From positions 8,370,001 to 8,434,000 of the forward strand of contig NZ_CP092497.1 of assembly GCF_022479115.1 (NCBI RefSeq): DNA of 64,000 nucleotides. The letters are read 5' to 3'. Below are positions 54,960 to 63,607 of the stretch, piece after piece. A program made the position numbers and the translations under genes. Every line of letters starts with the position of its first letter. Positions within the stretch are counted from its first letter, which is position 1. The notes beneath the pieces were generated by a model. The model made no database searches and was not told the origin of the DNA. It saw nothing but the letters and a program-made list of their open reading frames with translations. Origin of the DNA: Amycolatopsis sp. EV170708-02-1. Its GTDB lineage: Bacteria > Actinomycetota > Actinomycetes > Mycobacteriales > Pseudonocardiaceae.

Positions 54960-55150
54960 GCTAGTGGTCCACTGGCCTTGAGAGCCCTGAAACGACGAAA
55001 CGCCCCAGCGCAGACAGGCGCGGGGCGTCAGGGCACACGACGGAGTGCGTCGCGAGCGAGCCTCGTTCCTCCTGCGCGGGTCGCCCGCCCTAGCGGGGCC
55101 TTCGTTCTCCAGGTCAGATGACCGGGAGAAGACCAGCGGTCTTCGGTAGA
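54960..55150 (-). ncRNA. Probable L10 leader RNA
   Basis: The leader contains AGACCGCTGGTC near 55130, the usual beginning of the L10-leader fold, GCGCAGGAGGAACG in the middle, and a strong hairpin (54995-55031, ACGCCCCGCGC with its complement) near the end. L10 binds such leaders to limit rplJ-rplL synthesis. Boundaries are approximate. Confidence 0.55.
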
Positions 55151-55199
55151 ACCTTGACAAGAATACGCGAGCCTCTCCGGCCCTTCGCACGGGCCCCCC

Positions 55200-55231
55200 A
55201 GATCGCGTTTAGCGGGCTAAACGCGACCGGC
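55200..55231. repeat. Palindromic repeat in a divergent gap
   Basis: GATCGCGTTTAG, CGGG, CTAAACGCGACC. It lies upstream of both rplJ (minus) and the plus-strand gene at 55269. Confidence 0.9.
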
Positions 55232-55268
55232 GGAGTGCGCCGACGGCCTCGCGAGGCATCATGGTGAC

Positions 55269-56114
55269 GTGGCGGAGCAGCGTGATGACGGAAAGCCGGG
55301 CAGCGAGCCCGGCACGGACATCGAGCCCAAGGCGGGGGGTCAGCCCGCGCCCCGGCTGGATGAGGAGCAACTGCGCCAGTTCCAGCAGTTTCAGCAGTTC
55401 CAGGACTATCTGAAGTTCACCGAGGCACAGCAGCAGGGCCTCGTGCCGTCACAGCCCACGCAGCCCGTGACCCAGCACTACGGAGGACAGCCTCCGGCGC
55501 CTCCGGGACCGCCGCCCGGGCAACTCGTGCCGGCTCCCCGGCCGCGCATGCCGCGCTGGCTGCGGCGTCTGGGCGGGAAACTCCTCGCCTGGATCATCGT
55601 GATCTTGCTGATCTGCATCGGCGCGACCATCGCCTACCGGCAGATCTTCCCCAGCGACGCCGGGGAGGACACGGCGACGTTCGTGCAGGGTGGCGGCGGC
55701 AAGCACCACACCAACCGAGTGCTCGCAAGTAGCCCGTGGGAGGCCGTGCGGGCCATCTACGACACGATCGGCAAGCCGTACCCACGGGACGTCCGGATCG
55801 AAACGGTATGCCTTGCGATGACCGAACAAGCGCAGGCCCAGTTCGCCCGCGACCTCGGCTATCCGGACTGCGCGACCGCCGTCCCGGCGCTGAACGCCAA
55901 GGTCACCGACATCACTCCGTACATCTACGCGGTGCGCCCGATGTCGAGCGTGGTCCCGCGGCAGAACCTGACCATCCACTCGTGCTGGTACACCATCCGC
56001 GGTGGCCCCATGCTGGGCAGCTTCACCCTGCAGGAAGTCGAGATGGGCCAGTGGCTGATCACCGGACACGCGAACTCTCCCGACCCCTGCCCCGCGCCGC
56101 CCGCCGGCAACTGA
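55269..56114 (+). CDS. Membrane-anchored protein with Gln-rich N terminus
   Basis: 281 residues from a GTG. A Gln/Phe repeat (QFQQFQQFQ at about 37-45) and a Pro/Gln-rich cytoplasmic part lead to one membrane helix (104-122, KLLAWIIVILLICIGATIA), then an extracytoplasmic domain with paired cysteines (VCLAMTEQAQ, YPDCATAV, HSCWYTI, PDPCPAP). I do not recognise the family. It stands alone, framed by palindromic repeats. Confidence 0.7.
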   Translation: MAEQRDDGKPGSEPGTDIEPKAGGQPAPRLDEEQLRQFQQFQQFQDYLKFTEAQQQGLVPSQPTQPVTQHYGGQPPAPPGPPPGQLVPAPRPRMPRWLRRLGGKLLAWIIVILLICIGATIAYRQIFPSDAGEDTATFVQGGGGKHHTNRVLASSPWEAVRAIYDTIGKPYPRDVRIETVCLAMTEQAQAQFARDLGYPDCATAVPALNAKVTDITPYIYAVRPMSSVVPRQNLTIHSCWYTIRGGPMLGSFTLQEVEMGQWLITGHANSPDPCPAPPAGN

Positions 56115-56131
56115 CCTGCGCGTCTTCACCC

Positions 56132-56279
56132 TCGGATCGCGTTTAGGGGGCTAAACGCAGGTCGGCCGCCGGATCGCGTTTAGCCTGCGAAAGGCGACCC
56201 GGCCCGCCGGGATCGCGATTAGCCCGCGAAACGCAGGTGCGAGCGCCAGGTCGCGTTTAGCCCGCGAAACGCAGGTCGC
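56132..56279. repeat. Four tandem palindromic repeats between convergent genes
   Basis: Copies at about 56132-56164, 56170-56202, 56207-56239 and 56246-56279, spaced 37 to 39 bases. Centres are GGGG, CCTG, CCCG and CCCG; three have GCGAAA in place of GCTAAA. An extra half-site ACCTGCG starts near 56114. They fill the gap between the stops of the two genes. Confidence 0.92.
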
Positions 56280-56280
56280 G

Positions 56281-57045
56281 TCAGAGGTCGTGCGACGTCA
56301 GGAAGCCGGTCAGCGCGGAGCCGAAGGCGGGGTGCATGACGGCGGCCATGTGATCGCCGGGCACGCGGACGAGGCGGGCGCCGGCGATGGCGGCGGCCAG
56401 GCGTTCGGGCTCCGCGGCCAGCGGGTCGGTGTCCCCGGCGAGGATCAGGGTCGGCACGGCGATCGCCGTCAGGTCCAGTTTCGGATTCGCCGTCCCGCGC
56501 GCGACGGCCGCCAGCGCGATCCGGTCCGCCCGCAACGCGTCGGCCAGCGCCCGGAAAGGCGCCGAAGACGGCGGAAGCGTCGAAGGGTCCGAAGCGAGCA
56601 GCGCCTCGCTGATCGCCTCAGGCGTGACGACGCGGGTGTCGACGCCGCCGAAGTCGACGATCCCCGAACCGACCCCGCCGATCGCGAGACACCGGATCCG
56701 CGGGTCGGCGGCCACCGCGCCGAGCGCGATCATCGCGCCCATCGAGTAGCCGACCATCGACACCTCGTCGAGGTCCAGCGCGTCGAGCAGCGCCGACACG
56801 TCGCGCACCATCGCGTCATCGCCGTAGCTCGCCTCGTCGTGCGGTTTCGCCGACCGACCGTGGCCGCGCGCGTCCAGGCTGATCACGGTCAGCCCCGCGT
56901 CCTGGAGGGTGTCGACGACGCCGGGAGCGATCCAGTTGGCGTTCGTGTCCGCGGCGAAGCCGTGCTGCAGCAGTACCGGGCGCCCACGGCCTTCCCAAAC
57001 GGTGTAACTCAGCTGAAGCCCGTCGAACGACGCGAAGGTAGGCAT
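56281..57045 (-). CDS. Alpha/beta-fold hydrolase
   Basis: 254 residues from the ATG at 57043-57045. The nucleophile elbow is GYSMGA (Ser101); HGF near residue 28 forms the oxyanion region; the acid is Asp in LILAGDTDP and the histidine is in VPGDHMA. Similar to haloperoxidase/lipase-like esterases; substrate unknown. No signal peptide. The open frame continues upstream, but this overlaps the rplA terminator. Confidence 0.85.
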   Translation of the reverse strand: MPTFASFDGLQLSYTVWEGRGRPVLLQHGFAADTNANWIAPGVVDTLQDAGLTVISLDARGHGRSAKPHDEASYGDDAMVRDVSALLDALDLDEVSMVGYSMGAMIALGAVAADPRIRCLAIGGVGSGIVDFGGVDTRVVTPEAISEALLASDPSTLPPSSAPFRALADALRADRIALAAVARGTANPKLDLTAIAVPTLILAGDTDPLAAEPERLAAAIAGARLVRVPGDHMAAVMHPAFGSALTGFLTSHDL

Positions 57046-57062
57046 GCTCTCCAGCAAACACG

Positions 57063-57103
57063 AAAAGGGGCGGCCCCGCCGTAGCGGGACCGCCCCCTTC
57101 TCA
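57063..57103 (-). terminator. Terminator after rplA
   Basis: A GC-rich inverted repeat, AAGGGGCGG...CCGCCCCCTT with an inner stem CCCGC/GCGGG, about 20 bases past the rplA stop. Confidence 0.7.
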
Positions 57104-57121
57104 GTGATGTCTAACTCAGAC

Positions 57122-57835
57122 TCACGCGTCCTCGGAGAGGAGGTTGCGGGTGCGGGCCGGGTCGACCGGGACACCCGGGCCCATCGTCGTGGAGATCGTG
57201 ACCTTCTTCAGGTAGCGACCCTTCGCCGACGACGGCTTGGCGCGCAGGATCTCGTCCAGCGCGGCCGCGTAGTTCTCCACCAGCTTCTCGGTGTCGAACG
57301 AGGCCTTGCCGATGACGAAGTGCAGGTTGGCCTGCTTGTCCACGCGGAAGTTGATCTTACCGCCCTTGATGTCCGAGACGGCCTTCGCGACCGCGGGGGT
57401 CACGGTGCCGGTCTTCGGGTTCGGCATCAGGCCACGCGGGCCGAGGATGCGGGCGATACGGCCGACCTTCGCCATCTGGTCCGGCGTCGCGATCGCGGCG
57501 TCGAACTCGAGCCAGCCACCCTGGATGCGCTCGATCAGTTCGTCGGTGCCGACCACGTCCGCGCCGGCGGCCTCGGCCTCGGCGGCCTTGTCACCAACGG
57601 CGAAAACAATGACGCGGGCGGTCTTACCGGTGCCGTGCGGCAGGTTCACGGTGCCGCGGACCATCTGGTCGGCCTTCCGAGGGTCGACACCGAGGCGCAT
57701 GGCGACCTCGACGGTGGCGTCCATCTTCTTGGAAGAGGTCTCCTTGGCCAGCTTCGCGGCCTCGAGCGGGGCGTAGAGCCGCTCGCGGTCCACCAGCTCA
57801 AGAGCCTGACGGTAGGCCTTGCTGTGCTTGGGCAT
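57122..57835 (-). CDS. rplA: 50S ribosomal protein L1
   Basis: 237 residues; forms the L1 stalk and represses its own operon by binding the mRNA. It contains [20 protein letters not shown] and [15 protein letters not shown]. It follows rplK by 81 bases. Confidence 0.97.
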   Translation of the reverse strand: MPKHSKAYRQALELVDRERLYAPLEAAKLAKETSSKKMDATVEVAMRLGVDPRKADQMVRGTVNLPHGTGKTARVIVFAVGDKAAEAEAAGADVVGTDELIERIQGGWLEFDAAIATPDQMAKVGRIARILGPRGLMPNPKTGTVTPAVAKAVSDIKGGKINFRVDKQANLHFVIGKASFDTEKLVENYAAALDEILRAKPSSAKGRYLKKVTISTTMGPGVPVDPARTRNLLSEDA

Positions 57836-57916
57836 TGCTTCTGTCCTTAACTCTTCAACGGATCAGTGTGGTGTTGGAGCCAGCACTGGCTCTCCCACGG
57901 TGGTGCTGGGTGGAAC

Positions 57917-58351
57917 TCAGTCGACGACCGTGATGCCCATCGAGCGGGCGGTGCCGGCGATGATCTTCGCGGCCTGGTCGATGTCGTGCGCGTTCAGGTC
58001 GGATTCCTTGGTCTTCGCGATGTCGCGGACCTGGTCCCAGGTGACCTTGGCGACCTTGGTCTTGTGCGGCTCGCCGGAGCCCTTCTCCACGCCCGCGGCC
58101 TTCAGCAGCAGCTTCGCGGCCGGCGGCGTCTTGAGCTTGAAGTCGAACGTGCGGTCTTCGTACACGGAGATCTCGACCGGGACGACGTCCCCGCGCTGCG
58201 ACTCGGTCGCGGCGTTGTAGGCCTTGCAGAACTCCATGATGTTGACGCCGTGCTGACCCAGCGCGGGGCCGACCGGCGGCGCGGGGTTGGCCGCACCCGC
58301 CTTGATCTGCAGCTTGATGATCGCCGCAAGCTTCTTCTTCTTGGGTGGCAT
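57917..58351 (-). CDS. rplK: 50S ribosomal protein L11
   Basis: 144 residues; part of the GTPase centre and the stringent-response sensor. Contains [20 protein letters not shown] in two pieces, and ends SMGITVVD. 78 bases after nusG. Confidence 0.97.
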   Translation of the reverse strand: MPPKKKKLAAIIKLQIKAGAANPAPPVGPALGQHGVNIMEFCKAYNAATESQRGDVVPVEISVYEDRTFDFKLKTPPAAKLLLKAAGVEKGSGEPHKTKVAKVTWDQVRDIAKTKESDLNAHDIDQAAKIIAGTARSMGITVVD

Positions 58352-58429
58352 TTCGTTTGTTCCTTCTTACTGACTTGAGTCCCCCGCACACCTGCCAGTA
58401 CGCGGGGACTGCCGGCCGTCTGGCGGCCG

Positions 58430-59269
58430 TCAGATCTTGGAGACCTGGTTGAACGACAGCTCGACCGGGGTCTCCCGGCCGAAGATCGACACCAGGACCT
58501 TCAGCTTCTGTCCGTCCACGTTGACCTCGGAGATCGTCGCGGGCAGCGTCGCGAACGGGCCGTCCATGACGGTGACCGACTCGCCGACCTCGAAGTCCAC
58601 CTCGACCGCGGGGGCACCCAGCTGCGACTCGGCGGAAGCGGCCTCGCCCTTGCCGGGCTTGGCGGGGGCGGCCGTCTCGACCTTGGGCGCGAGGAACTTG
58701 AGCACCTCGTCCACGGTCAGCGGCGACGGACGCGACGTGGCGCCGACGAACCCGGTGACACCCGGCGTGTTGCGCACCGCGCTCCACGAGGCGTCGTTCA
58801 GGTCCATGCGGACCAGGATGTAGCCGGGCAGCACCTTGCGCTGCACCTGCTTGCGCTGGCCGTTCTTGATCTCGGTGACCTCTTCGGTCGGGACCTCGAT
58901 CTGGAAGATGTAGTCCTCGACGTCCAGCGTCTGGGTCCGGGTCTCGAGGTTGGTCTTCACCTTGTTCTCGTAGCCCGCGTACGAGTGCACGACGTACCAC
59001 TCACCGGGAGCGGCGTTGAGTTCCGCGCGCAGCTTGGCGACCGGGTCGACGTCCTCGTCGGCCTCGGGCTCGGCGGCGGTGTCGTCGGTCTCGACGGACG
59101 CCTCGTCGGCCTCCGCGACATCTCCGGCTTCGTCGACCTCGTCGCCTGCGGCGGGCACCTCGACGGAGTCCAGGTGCTCGGACTGCTCGTCGCCGAGTGC
59201 CGCGTGCACCTGCTCGTCGGAAAGCTCGGTCAGCTCATGACCGGCTGCTGTGCCGTTCTCGGAGGTCAC
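58430..59269 (-). CDS. nusG: Transcription factor NusG with acidic N-terminal extension
   Basis: 279 residues from the GTG at 59267-59269 (GAGGA upstream). NGN domain from about 88 ([20 protein letters not shown]) and KOW domain near the C terminus ([19 protein letters not shown]). The first 85 residues are very acidic (Glu and Asp), and a Lys/Ala/Pro-rich linker of about 25 residues is inserted between the domains. NusG couples RNA polymerase with ribosomes and Rho. 76 bases after secE. Confidence 0.95.
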   Translation of the reverse strand: MTSENGTAAGHELTELSDEQVHAALGDEQSEHLDSVEVPAAGDEVDEAGDVAEADEASVETDDTAAEPEADEDVDPVAKLRAELNAAPGEWYVVHSYAGYENKVKTNLETRTQTLDVEDYIFQIEVPTEEVTEIKNGQRKQVQRKVLPGYILVRMDLNDASWSAVRNTPGVTGFVGATSRPSPLTVDEVLKFLAPKVETAAPAKPGKGEAASAESQLGAPAVEVDFEVGESVTVMDGPFATLPATISEVNVDGQKLKVLVSIFGRETPVELSFNQVSKI

Positions 59270-59345
59270 GTTCCGTCCTCTCAGTTGATCGGTTGCCGTG
59301 GCGCAGGCCACCGTGCGGTGCCCTCAGGCACCGCGAACGGCTGCC

Positions 59346-59792
59346 TCAGCTGCCGAAGACGGCACCGACGACCTCTTTGAAGGCCAGGTCGAGGCCGCTC
59401 ACCAGCGCCACCATGAACACCACGAAGACCAGCACCACCGCGGTGTAGGTGACCATCTGCTTGCGGTTCGGCCAGATGACCTTGCGCAGCTCGGCCCAGA
59501 CCTCACGGATGAAGCGCATGAGCCGGGCGAAGATCGACGCCTGCTTCGGCTTGCGGTCGCGCTTCGGGGTCGCCGTGCCTTTGGCGTCCTTGGACTTCTC
59601 GGTCTTGTCCCCGGCCTTCGCCTTGCCGGCGGGGCGGGTCTTGTCGTCCGACTTGGCGTCGGCCTTACCGGACGGGCGCGCGGACGCACGGCGCTCACGC
59701 CGGGCAGCGGCGGTCACCGGGCGGGACTGCTCGTCGGGCTTCTGCCCGGCGCCGTCCTGCGCCTTCTCACCGCTGGCGTCGCTGTCGCTCAC
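59346..59792 (-). CDS. secE: Preprotein translocase subunit SecE with basic extension
   Basis: 148 residues from the GTG at 59790-59792 (GAGGAG upstream). The C-terminal third is standard SecE (FIREVWAELRKVIWPNRKQM and one membrane helix). The first 85 residues are Lys/Arg-rich and probably disordered. A longer open frame runs into the tRNA-Trp and is not real. Confidence 0.94.
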   Translation of the reverse strand: MSDSDASGEKAQDGAGQKPDEQSRPVTAAARRERRASARPSGKADAKSDDKTRPAGKAKAGDKTEKSKDAKGTATPKRDRKPKQASIFARLMRFIREVWAELRKVIWPNRKQMVTYTAVVLVFVVFMVALVSGLDLAFKEVVGAVFGS

Positions 59793-59825
59793 GACCACTC
59801 CTCCGCCTTCACCAGTTCGCTTACG

Positions 59826-59898
<73 letters not shown>

Positions 59899-59989
59899 TT
59901 GGAACCCCGATGCTCTGGAGCTCCCGAGGACGCATTCCATCGTCCCCACCGCCGTGGCGGGGATGACCGTAGTGCGTTCCGAGACCAGA

Positions 59990-60019
59990 AGTCTACGGCA
60001 ACCCCGAACAGCTTCGCAA
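59990..60019 (-). promoter_or_regulatory. Candidate promoter of tRNA-Trp-secE-nusG
   Basis: On the minus strand TTGCGA (60014-60019), 18 bases, then TAGACT (59990-59995). The -10 is the same as that of rpoB. It is about 90 bases upstream of the tRNA. Confidence 0.45.
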
Positions 60020-60103
60020 CCGCGCCCCTCAAAGCGGCGCGGAGCAGCCTTCCGCGGGGAAACTCCCCCACGGCCGACCCCATGATCGTGCCACGATGTC
60101 GCC

Positions 60104-61333
60104 ATGAGCGCTCCCGCACCCTCGTCTTCCCCCGCCGCCCGCGTTTCGGCCCGGATCGGCGGCATCACGCCGTCGGCCACGCTGGCCGTCGACGCGAAGG
60201 CCCGGGAGCTCAAGGCGCAGGGTCGTCCGGTGATCGGGTTCGGCGCGGGGCAGCCGGACTTCCCCACCCCGGCCAACGTGCTCGAAGCCGCCGAAGCGGC
60301 GGTCCGGGACAAGGCCAATCACGGCTACACCGCCGCGGGCGGGCTGCCGGAGCTGCGCGAGGCGATCGCGGCGAAGACCCTCCGCGATTCTGGGTTCGAG
60401 GTCGACCCCGGCCGCGTCCTGGTGACCAACGGCGGCAAGCAGGCGGTCTACTCGGCGTTCGCGACGCTGCTCGACCCCGGCGACGAGGTGCTGCTGCCCG
60501 CGCCGTACTGGACGACGTACCCGGAGTCGATCGCCCTCGCCGGCGGTGTCCCGGTGCAGGTCACGGCGGACGAGACGACGGGCTACCTGGTCACCGTCGA
60601 GCAGCTCGAAGCCGCCAGGACGCCGCGCACGAAGGTGCTTCTGTTCGTGTCGCCGTCGAACCCGACCGGCGCGGTGTACCCGCGCGAGCAGGTCGAGGCG
60701 ATCGGTCGCTGGGCGCACGAAAACGGCCTCTGGGTGATCACCGACGAGATCTACGAGCACCTGGTCTACGACGGTGCCGAAGCGCCCTCGATGCCCGTCC
60801 TGGTCCCGGAACTCGCCGACCGGACGATCGTCCTCAACGGCGTCGCGAAGACGTACTCGATGACCGGCTGGCGGGTGGGCTGGCTGCTCGGCCCGCAGGA
60901 CGTGGTCAAGGCGGCGACGGCGTACCAGTCCCACTTGTGCGGCAACGTTTCCAACGTCGCGCAGCGCGCCGCGCTGGCGGCGGTGAGCGGTCCGCTCGAC
61001 GCCGTTTTCGCCATGCGTGAGGCGTTCGACGCCCGGCGGAAGAAGGCACTTTCCCTGCTTTCCGGGATCCCGGGAGTCGAAACTCCGGTGCCACTCGGCG
61101 CTTTTTACCTCTATCCGTCGGTGAAGGCCTTGCTGGGCAAGGAGATCCGTGGCGAGCGTCCGGCCGACACGGTGGCGCTGGCGGATCTGATCCTGCGCGA
61201 GGCCGAGGTCGCCGTGGTGCCCGGCGAGGCGTTCGGGACGCCGGGATACTTCCGGATTTCCTATGCGCTGGACGAAAACGATCTCGCCGAAGGGATCACC
61301 CGGATGGGCCGTCTGCTCGCGGAAGCACGGTGA
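60104..61333 (+). CDS. aspC: Class I PLP-dependent aminotransferase (aspartate aminotransferase type)
   Basis: 409 residues. The cofactor lysine is in [15 protein letters not shown]; other signatures are [19 protein letters not shown] and the substrate arginine in YFRISYAL. Aspartate aminotransferase (subgroup 1b) converts aspartate and 2-oxoglutarate to oxaloacetate and glutamate; exact specificity is unproven. Start ATG; divergent from tRNA-Trp. Overlaps the next gene by four bases (GTGA). Confidence 0.88.
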   Translation: MSAPAPSSSPAARVSARIGGITPSATLAVDAKARELKAQGRPVIGFGAGQPDFPTPANVLEAAEAAVRDKANHGYTAAGGLPELREAIAAKTLRDSGFEVDPGRVLVTNGGKQAVYSAFATLLDPGDEVLLPAPYWTTYPESIALAGGVPVQVTADETTGYLVTVEQLEAARTPRTKVLLFVSPSNPTGAVYPREQVEAIGRWAHENGLWVITDEIYEHLVYDGAEAPSMPVLVPELADRTIVLNGVAKTYSMTGWRVGWLLGPQDVVKAATAYQSHLCGNVSNVAQRAALAAVSGPLDAVFAMREAFDARRKKALSLLSGIPGVETPVPLGAFYLYPSVKALLGKEIRGERPADTVALADLILREAEVAVVPGEAFGTPGYFRISYALDENDLAEGITRMGRLLAEAR

Positions 61334-62226
61334 CCGCGGTGCGCTTGGGAATCGCGCTTCCGCAATACGGTCCCCTCGCGTCGATGGACGCCGTGACCGG
61401 TTTCGCCGCGGCCGCCGAGGAGCTCGGGTACGAGTCCTTGTGGGTCGGGGACCGGGTGCTGGCGCCGGTCTCGCCGTCGGATTTCTACCCCGGCGGCACA
61501 CCGGAACGGCCGTATCCGCCCGAATTCGTCACCTTCGCCGATCCGCTGATCCTGCTGACGGTGGCCGCGAGCGTCACGAACAAGGTCCGGCTGGGCACGA
61601 GCACGCTCACCGGAACGGTGTATCCGGCCGTCGTGCTCGCCCGGATGCTCACTTCACTGGATCAGGTGAGTGGTGGCCGTCTGGACGTCGGGCTCGGCAT
61701 CGGCTGGCTTCGCGACGAGTACACGGCGACAGGCACGCCCTGGAAGGGGCGCGGCGGACAGCTGGAGGAGCTTCTCGACGTCCTTGGGAAGTTCTGGACC
61801 GGCGACCTGCTCGAGCACGAAGGCGACCGCTGGCGGATCCCGGCGGCGAAGGTGGGGCTCCGACCGGTGCAGCGCCCGCATCCGCCAGTGCTGCTCGGCG
61901 GGCTGTCGCCGGTCGCGCTGGATCGTGTCGGCCGCCGCGCGGACGGCTGGCTTCCGGCGGGTCTTCCCGCGCCGTATCTGGCGAAGCTCTGGCAAACCGT
62001 GGAGGCCGCGGCCGAGAAGGCGGGCCGCGACCCCGGCGCGCTGCGGCGGGTGCTGCGGATCAATCCGAAGCCGGGGACGGACCTCAAGGACGTCGCGGCG
62101 CAGCTGGAGGCGGCCGCCGAAACCGGGATCGCCGAAGCCTTCGTCGACCCGCACTATCTCGCGCGGGACGTCACGCACGCGCTCGACCTCGCCGCGGAAC
62201 TGCGCGACCTCGTTCCGAAGACCTGA
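61330..62226 (+). CDS. LLM-class flavin-dependent oxidoreductase
   Basis: 298 residues from a GTG overlapping the aspC stop. Luciferase-like TIM-barrel features: [42 protein letters not shown], and [18 protein letters not shown]. Enzymes of this kind in actinobacteria commonly use coenzyme F420; substrate unknown. Coupled to the aminotransferase. Followed by a hairpin. Confidence 0.85.
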   Translation: MTAVRLGIALPQYGPLASMDAVTGFAAAAEELGYESLWVGDRVLAPVSPSDFYPGGTPERPYPPEFVTFADPLILLTVAASVTNKVRLGTSTLTGTVYPAVVLARMLTSLDQVSGGRLDVGLGIGWLRDEYTATGTPWKGRGGQLEELLDVLGKFWTGDLLEHEGDRWRIPAAKVGLRPVQRPHPPVLLGGLSPVALDRVGRRADGWLPAGLPAPYLAKLWQTVEAAAEKAGRDPGALRRVLRINPKPGTDLKDVAAQLEAAAETGIAEAFVDPHYLARDVTHALDLAAELRDLVPKT

Positions 62227-62258
62227 AGGCCCTCCCCGTTCACCGGGAAGGGCCTTCA
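62224..62258. terminator. Bidirectional terminator hairpin
   Basis: TGAAGGCCCTCCCCG and CGGGAAGGGCCTTCA pair with one mismatch around a five-base loop. It lies between convergent genes. Confidence 0.7.
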
Positions 62259-62265
62259 GTGAGGG

Positions 62266-62481
62266 TCAGGATTCGCCGTCGGCGAGCTGGACGAGCGCGT
62301 GGGCCTTCGCGGCGTACTTCCAGTTGCCGAGGTCCCGGATGGTCTTGATCTTGAGTTCGGCGAGGAGTTCGTCGTGCTTCTTGGTCAGACCTTCGAGAGC
62401 GGACGGCGGGGCGTCCAGCAGCTCGCTGATGCCCTTGTCCTCCCACGCCTTGTCCACCAGCTTGTTCAAGTTCAGGCTCAC
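62266..62481 (-). CDS. Small conserved cytoplasmic protein
   Basis: 71 residues from the GTG at 62479-62481 (AGGAAAGG upstream). Sequence SLNLNKLVDKAWEDKGISE then LTKKHDELLAELKIKTIRDL; all helical, with a helix-hairpin-helix-like end (LKIKTIRDLGNWKYAAKAH). I recall similar short genes in other Pseudonocardiaceae but know no function. Confidence 0.65.
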   Translation of the reverse strand: MSLNLNKLVDKAWEDKGISELLDAPPSALEGLTKKHDELLAELKIKTIRDLGNWKYAAKAHALVQLADGES

Positions 62482-62589
62482 GGTTTTCGCCTTTCCTCGG
62501 GGCAGGTACGCGCACCACCCTGAACGTGATCCACGTCTCAGGCAACCGGAGATCACCCGTTCACGCTCAGTTCACCGACGGTCGGCCCG

Positions 62590-63531
62590 ATGACAAAGGT
62601 GACCCAGGTCGCGTACAACGAACGGGTGACGCAGCGAAGAACGGGCGGCGGCTGCCTCTTCCTGGTGATCGTGCTGTCCGTCCTGGGGATCGCTTATCAC
62701 CTTTGGGAGCGTGGAACGGCGGTGACACCGGCGGGGGTCACCACTTCGGACGGTGCGGGCCGGTACGTGGCCCTGGGCGATTCCTACACGGCCTCGCCGG
62801 GCACCGGGCGGCCGGTGGGCGCGCCGGCGGGCTGCGACCGCTCGGACAACAACTACCCGAGCCTGCTCGCCGCGAAGCTGCGTCCGGCCGAGTTCGTCGA
62901 CGTCAGCTGCGGCGGCGCCACGACCGAGCACCTCACCGGCGAGCAGAAGACGCGGGACGGCACGAACGCCCCGCAGCTCGACGCCGTCGATGGCGACACG
63001 ACGCTGGTGACCGTCGGGATCGGTGGGAACGACGTGGGCTTCGCCGGCTTCGCGAGCCAGTGCGCGACGCAGATACAGACCGCTTCGCCCTGCAAGACCC
63101 AGCTGACCGCGGGCGGGCGCGACCAGCTCGCCGAGCGGATCACCGCCGCGGCGGACCGGCTCGGCGGAATCCTGGACCAGATCCGCGCGAAGGCCCCTTC
63201 GGCGCGCATCGTGGTCGTGGGATACCCGACGGTGCTTCCGGACGACGACGCCGGTTGCTGGCCCGTCCTGCCGGTCGGAGCGGGGGACGTGGCCTACTTC
63301 CGCGACTCGCTGAAACGCCTCAACACGGCCTTGCAGGACACGGCGAAGGCGCACGAAGCGGGCTTCGCCGACATGTCGACCGCGAGCAAAGGGCGGGACA
63401 TGTGCAGTGCCGCGAACCGGCGATGGGTCGAGGGCCCCACGCCCTTGGTGCCCGCGGCGCCCCTGCACCCGAACGCCCGAGGCGGGCAGGGAATGGCGGA
63501 GGTCCTGGAGAAGCTGCTCAAGCTCGCGTAG
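62590..63531 (+). CDS. SGNH/GDSL-family hydrolase, membrane-anchored or secreted
   Basis: 313 residues. A membrane segment at 21-37 (GCLFLVIVLSVLGIAYH) precedes the SGNH domain: GDSYT (Ser65), GGAT, GGND and a C-terminal PLHPNARG. Six cysteines suggest disulfides as in secreted SGNH lipases. Substrate unknown. An alternative start 12 codons later (GTG) cannot be excluded. Confidence 0.82.
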   Translation: MTKVTQVAYNERVTQRRTGGGCLFLVIVLSVLGIAYHLWERGTAVTPAGVTTSDGAGRYVALGDSYTASPGTGRPVGAPAGCDRSDNNYPSLLAAKLRPAEFVDVSCGGATTEHLTGEQKTRDGTNAPQLDAVDGDTTLVTVGIGGNDVGFAGFASQCATQIQTASPCKTQLTAGGRDQLAERITAAADRLGGILDQIRAKAPSARIVVVGYPTVLPDDDAGCWPVLPVGAGDVAYFRDSLKRLNTALQDTAKAHEAGFADMSTASKGRDMCSAANRRWVEGPTPLVPAAPLHPNARGGQGMAEVLEKLLKLA

Positions 63532-63597
63532 AGCAAGGGACCTTTGCTACCACTTACTTAGGCAGGCTAAGCGAGCGATAGCAAAGGTCCCTTGCTC
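63531..63597. terminator. Long hairpin with perfect 19-base-pair stem between convergent genes
   Basis: GAGCAAGGGACCTTTGCTA (63531-63549) pairs perfectly with TAGCAAAGGTCCCTTGCTC (63579-63597). The 29-base loop has an inner dyad CTTAG...CTAAG. Probable bidirectional terminator or small interspersed repeat. Confidence 0.7.
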
Positions 63598-63607
63598 CCC
63601 CGTGAGG

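Noticed and set aside
55152-55157. TTGACA as a plus-strand promoter for the gene at 55269
   Set aside because: No acceptable -10 lies 16 to 19 bases downstream.
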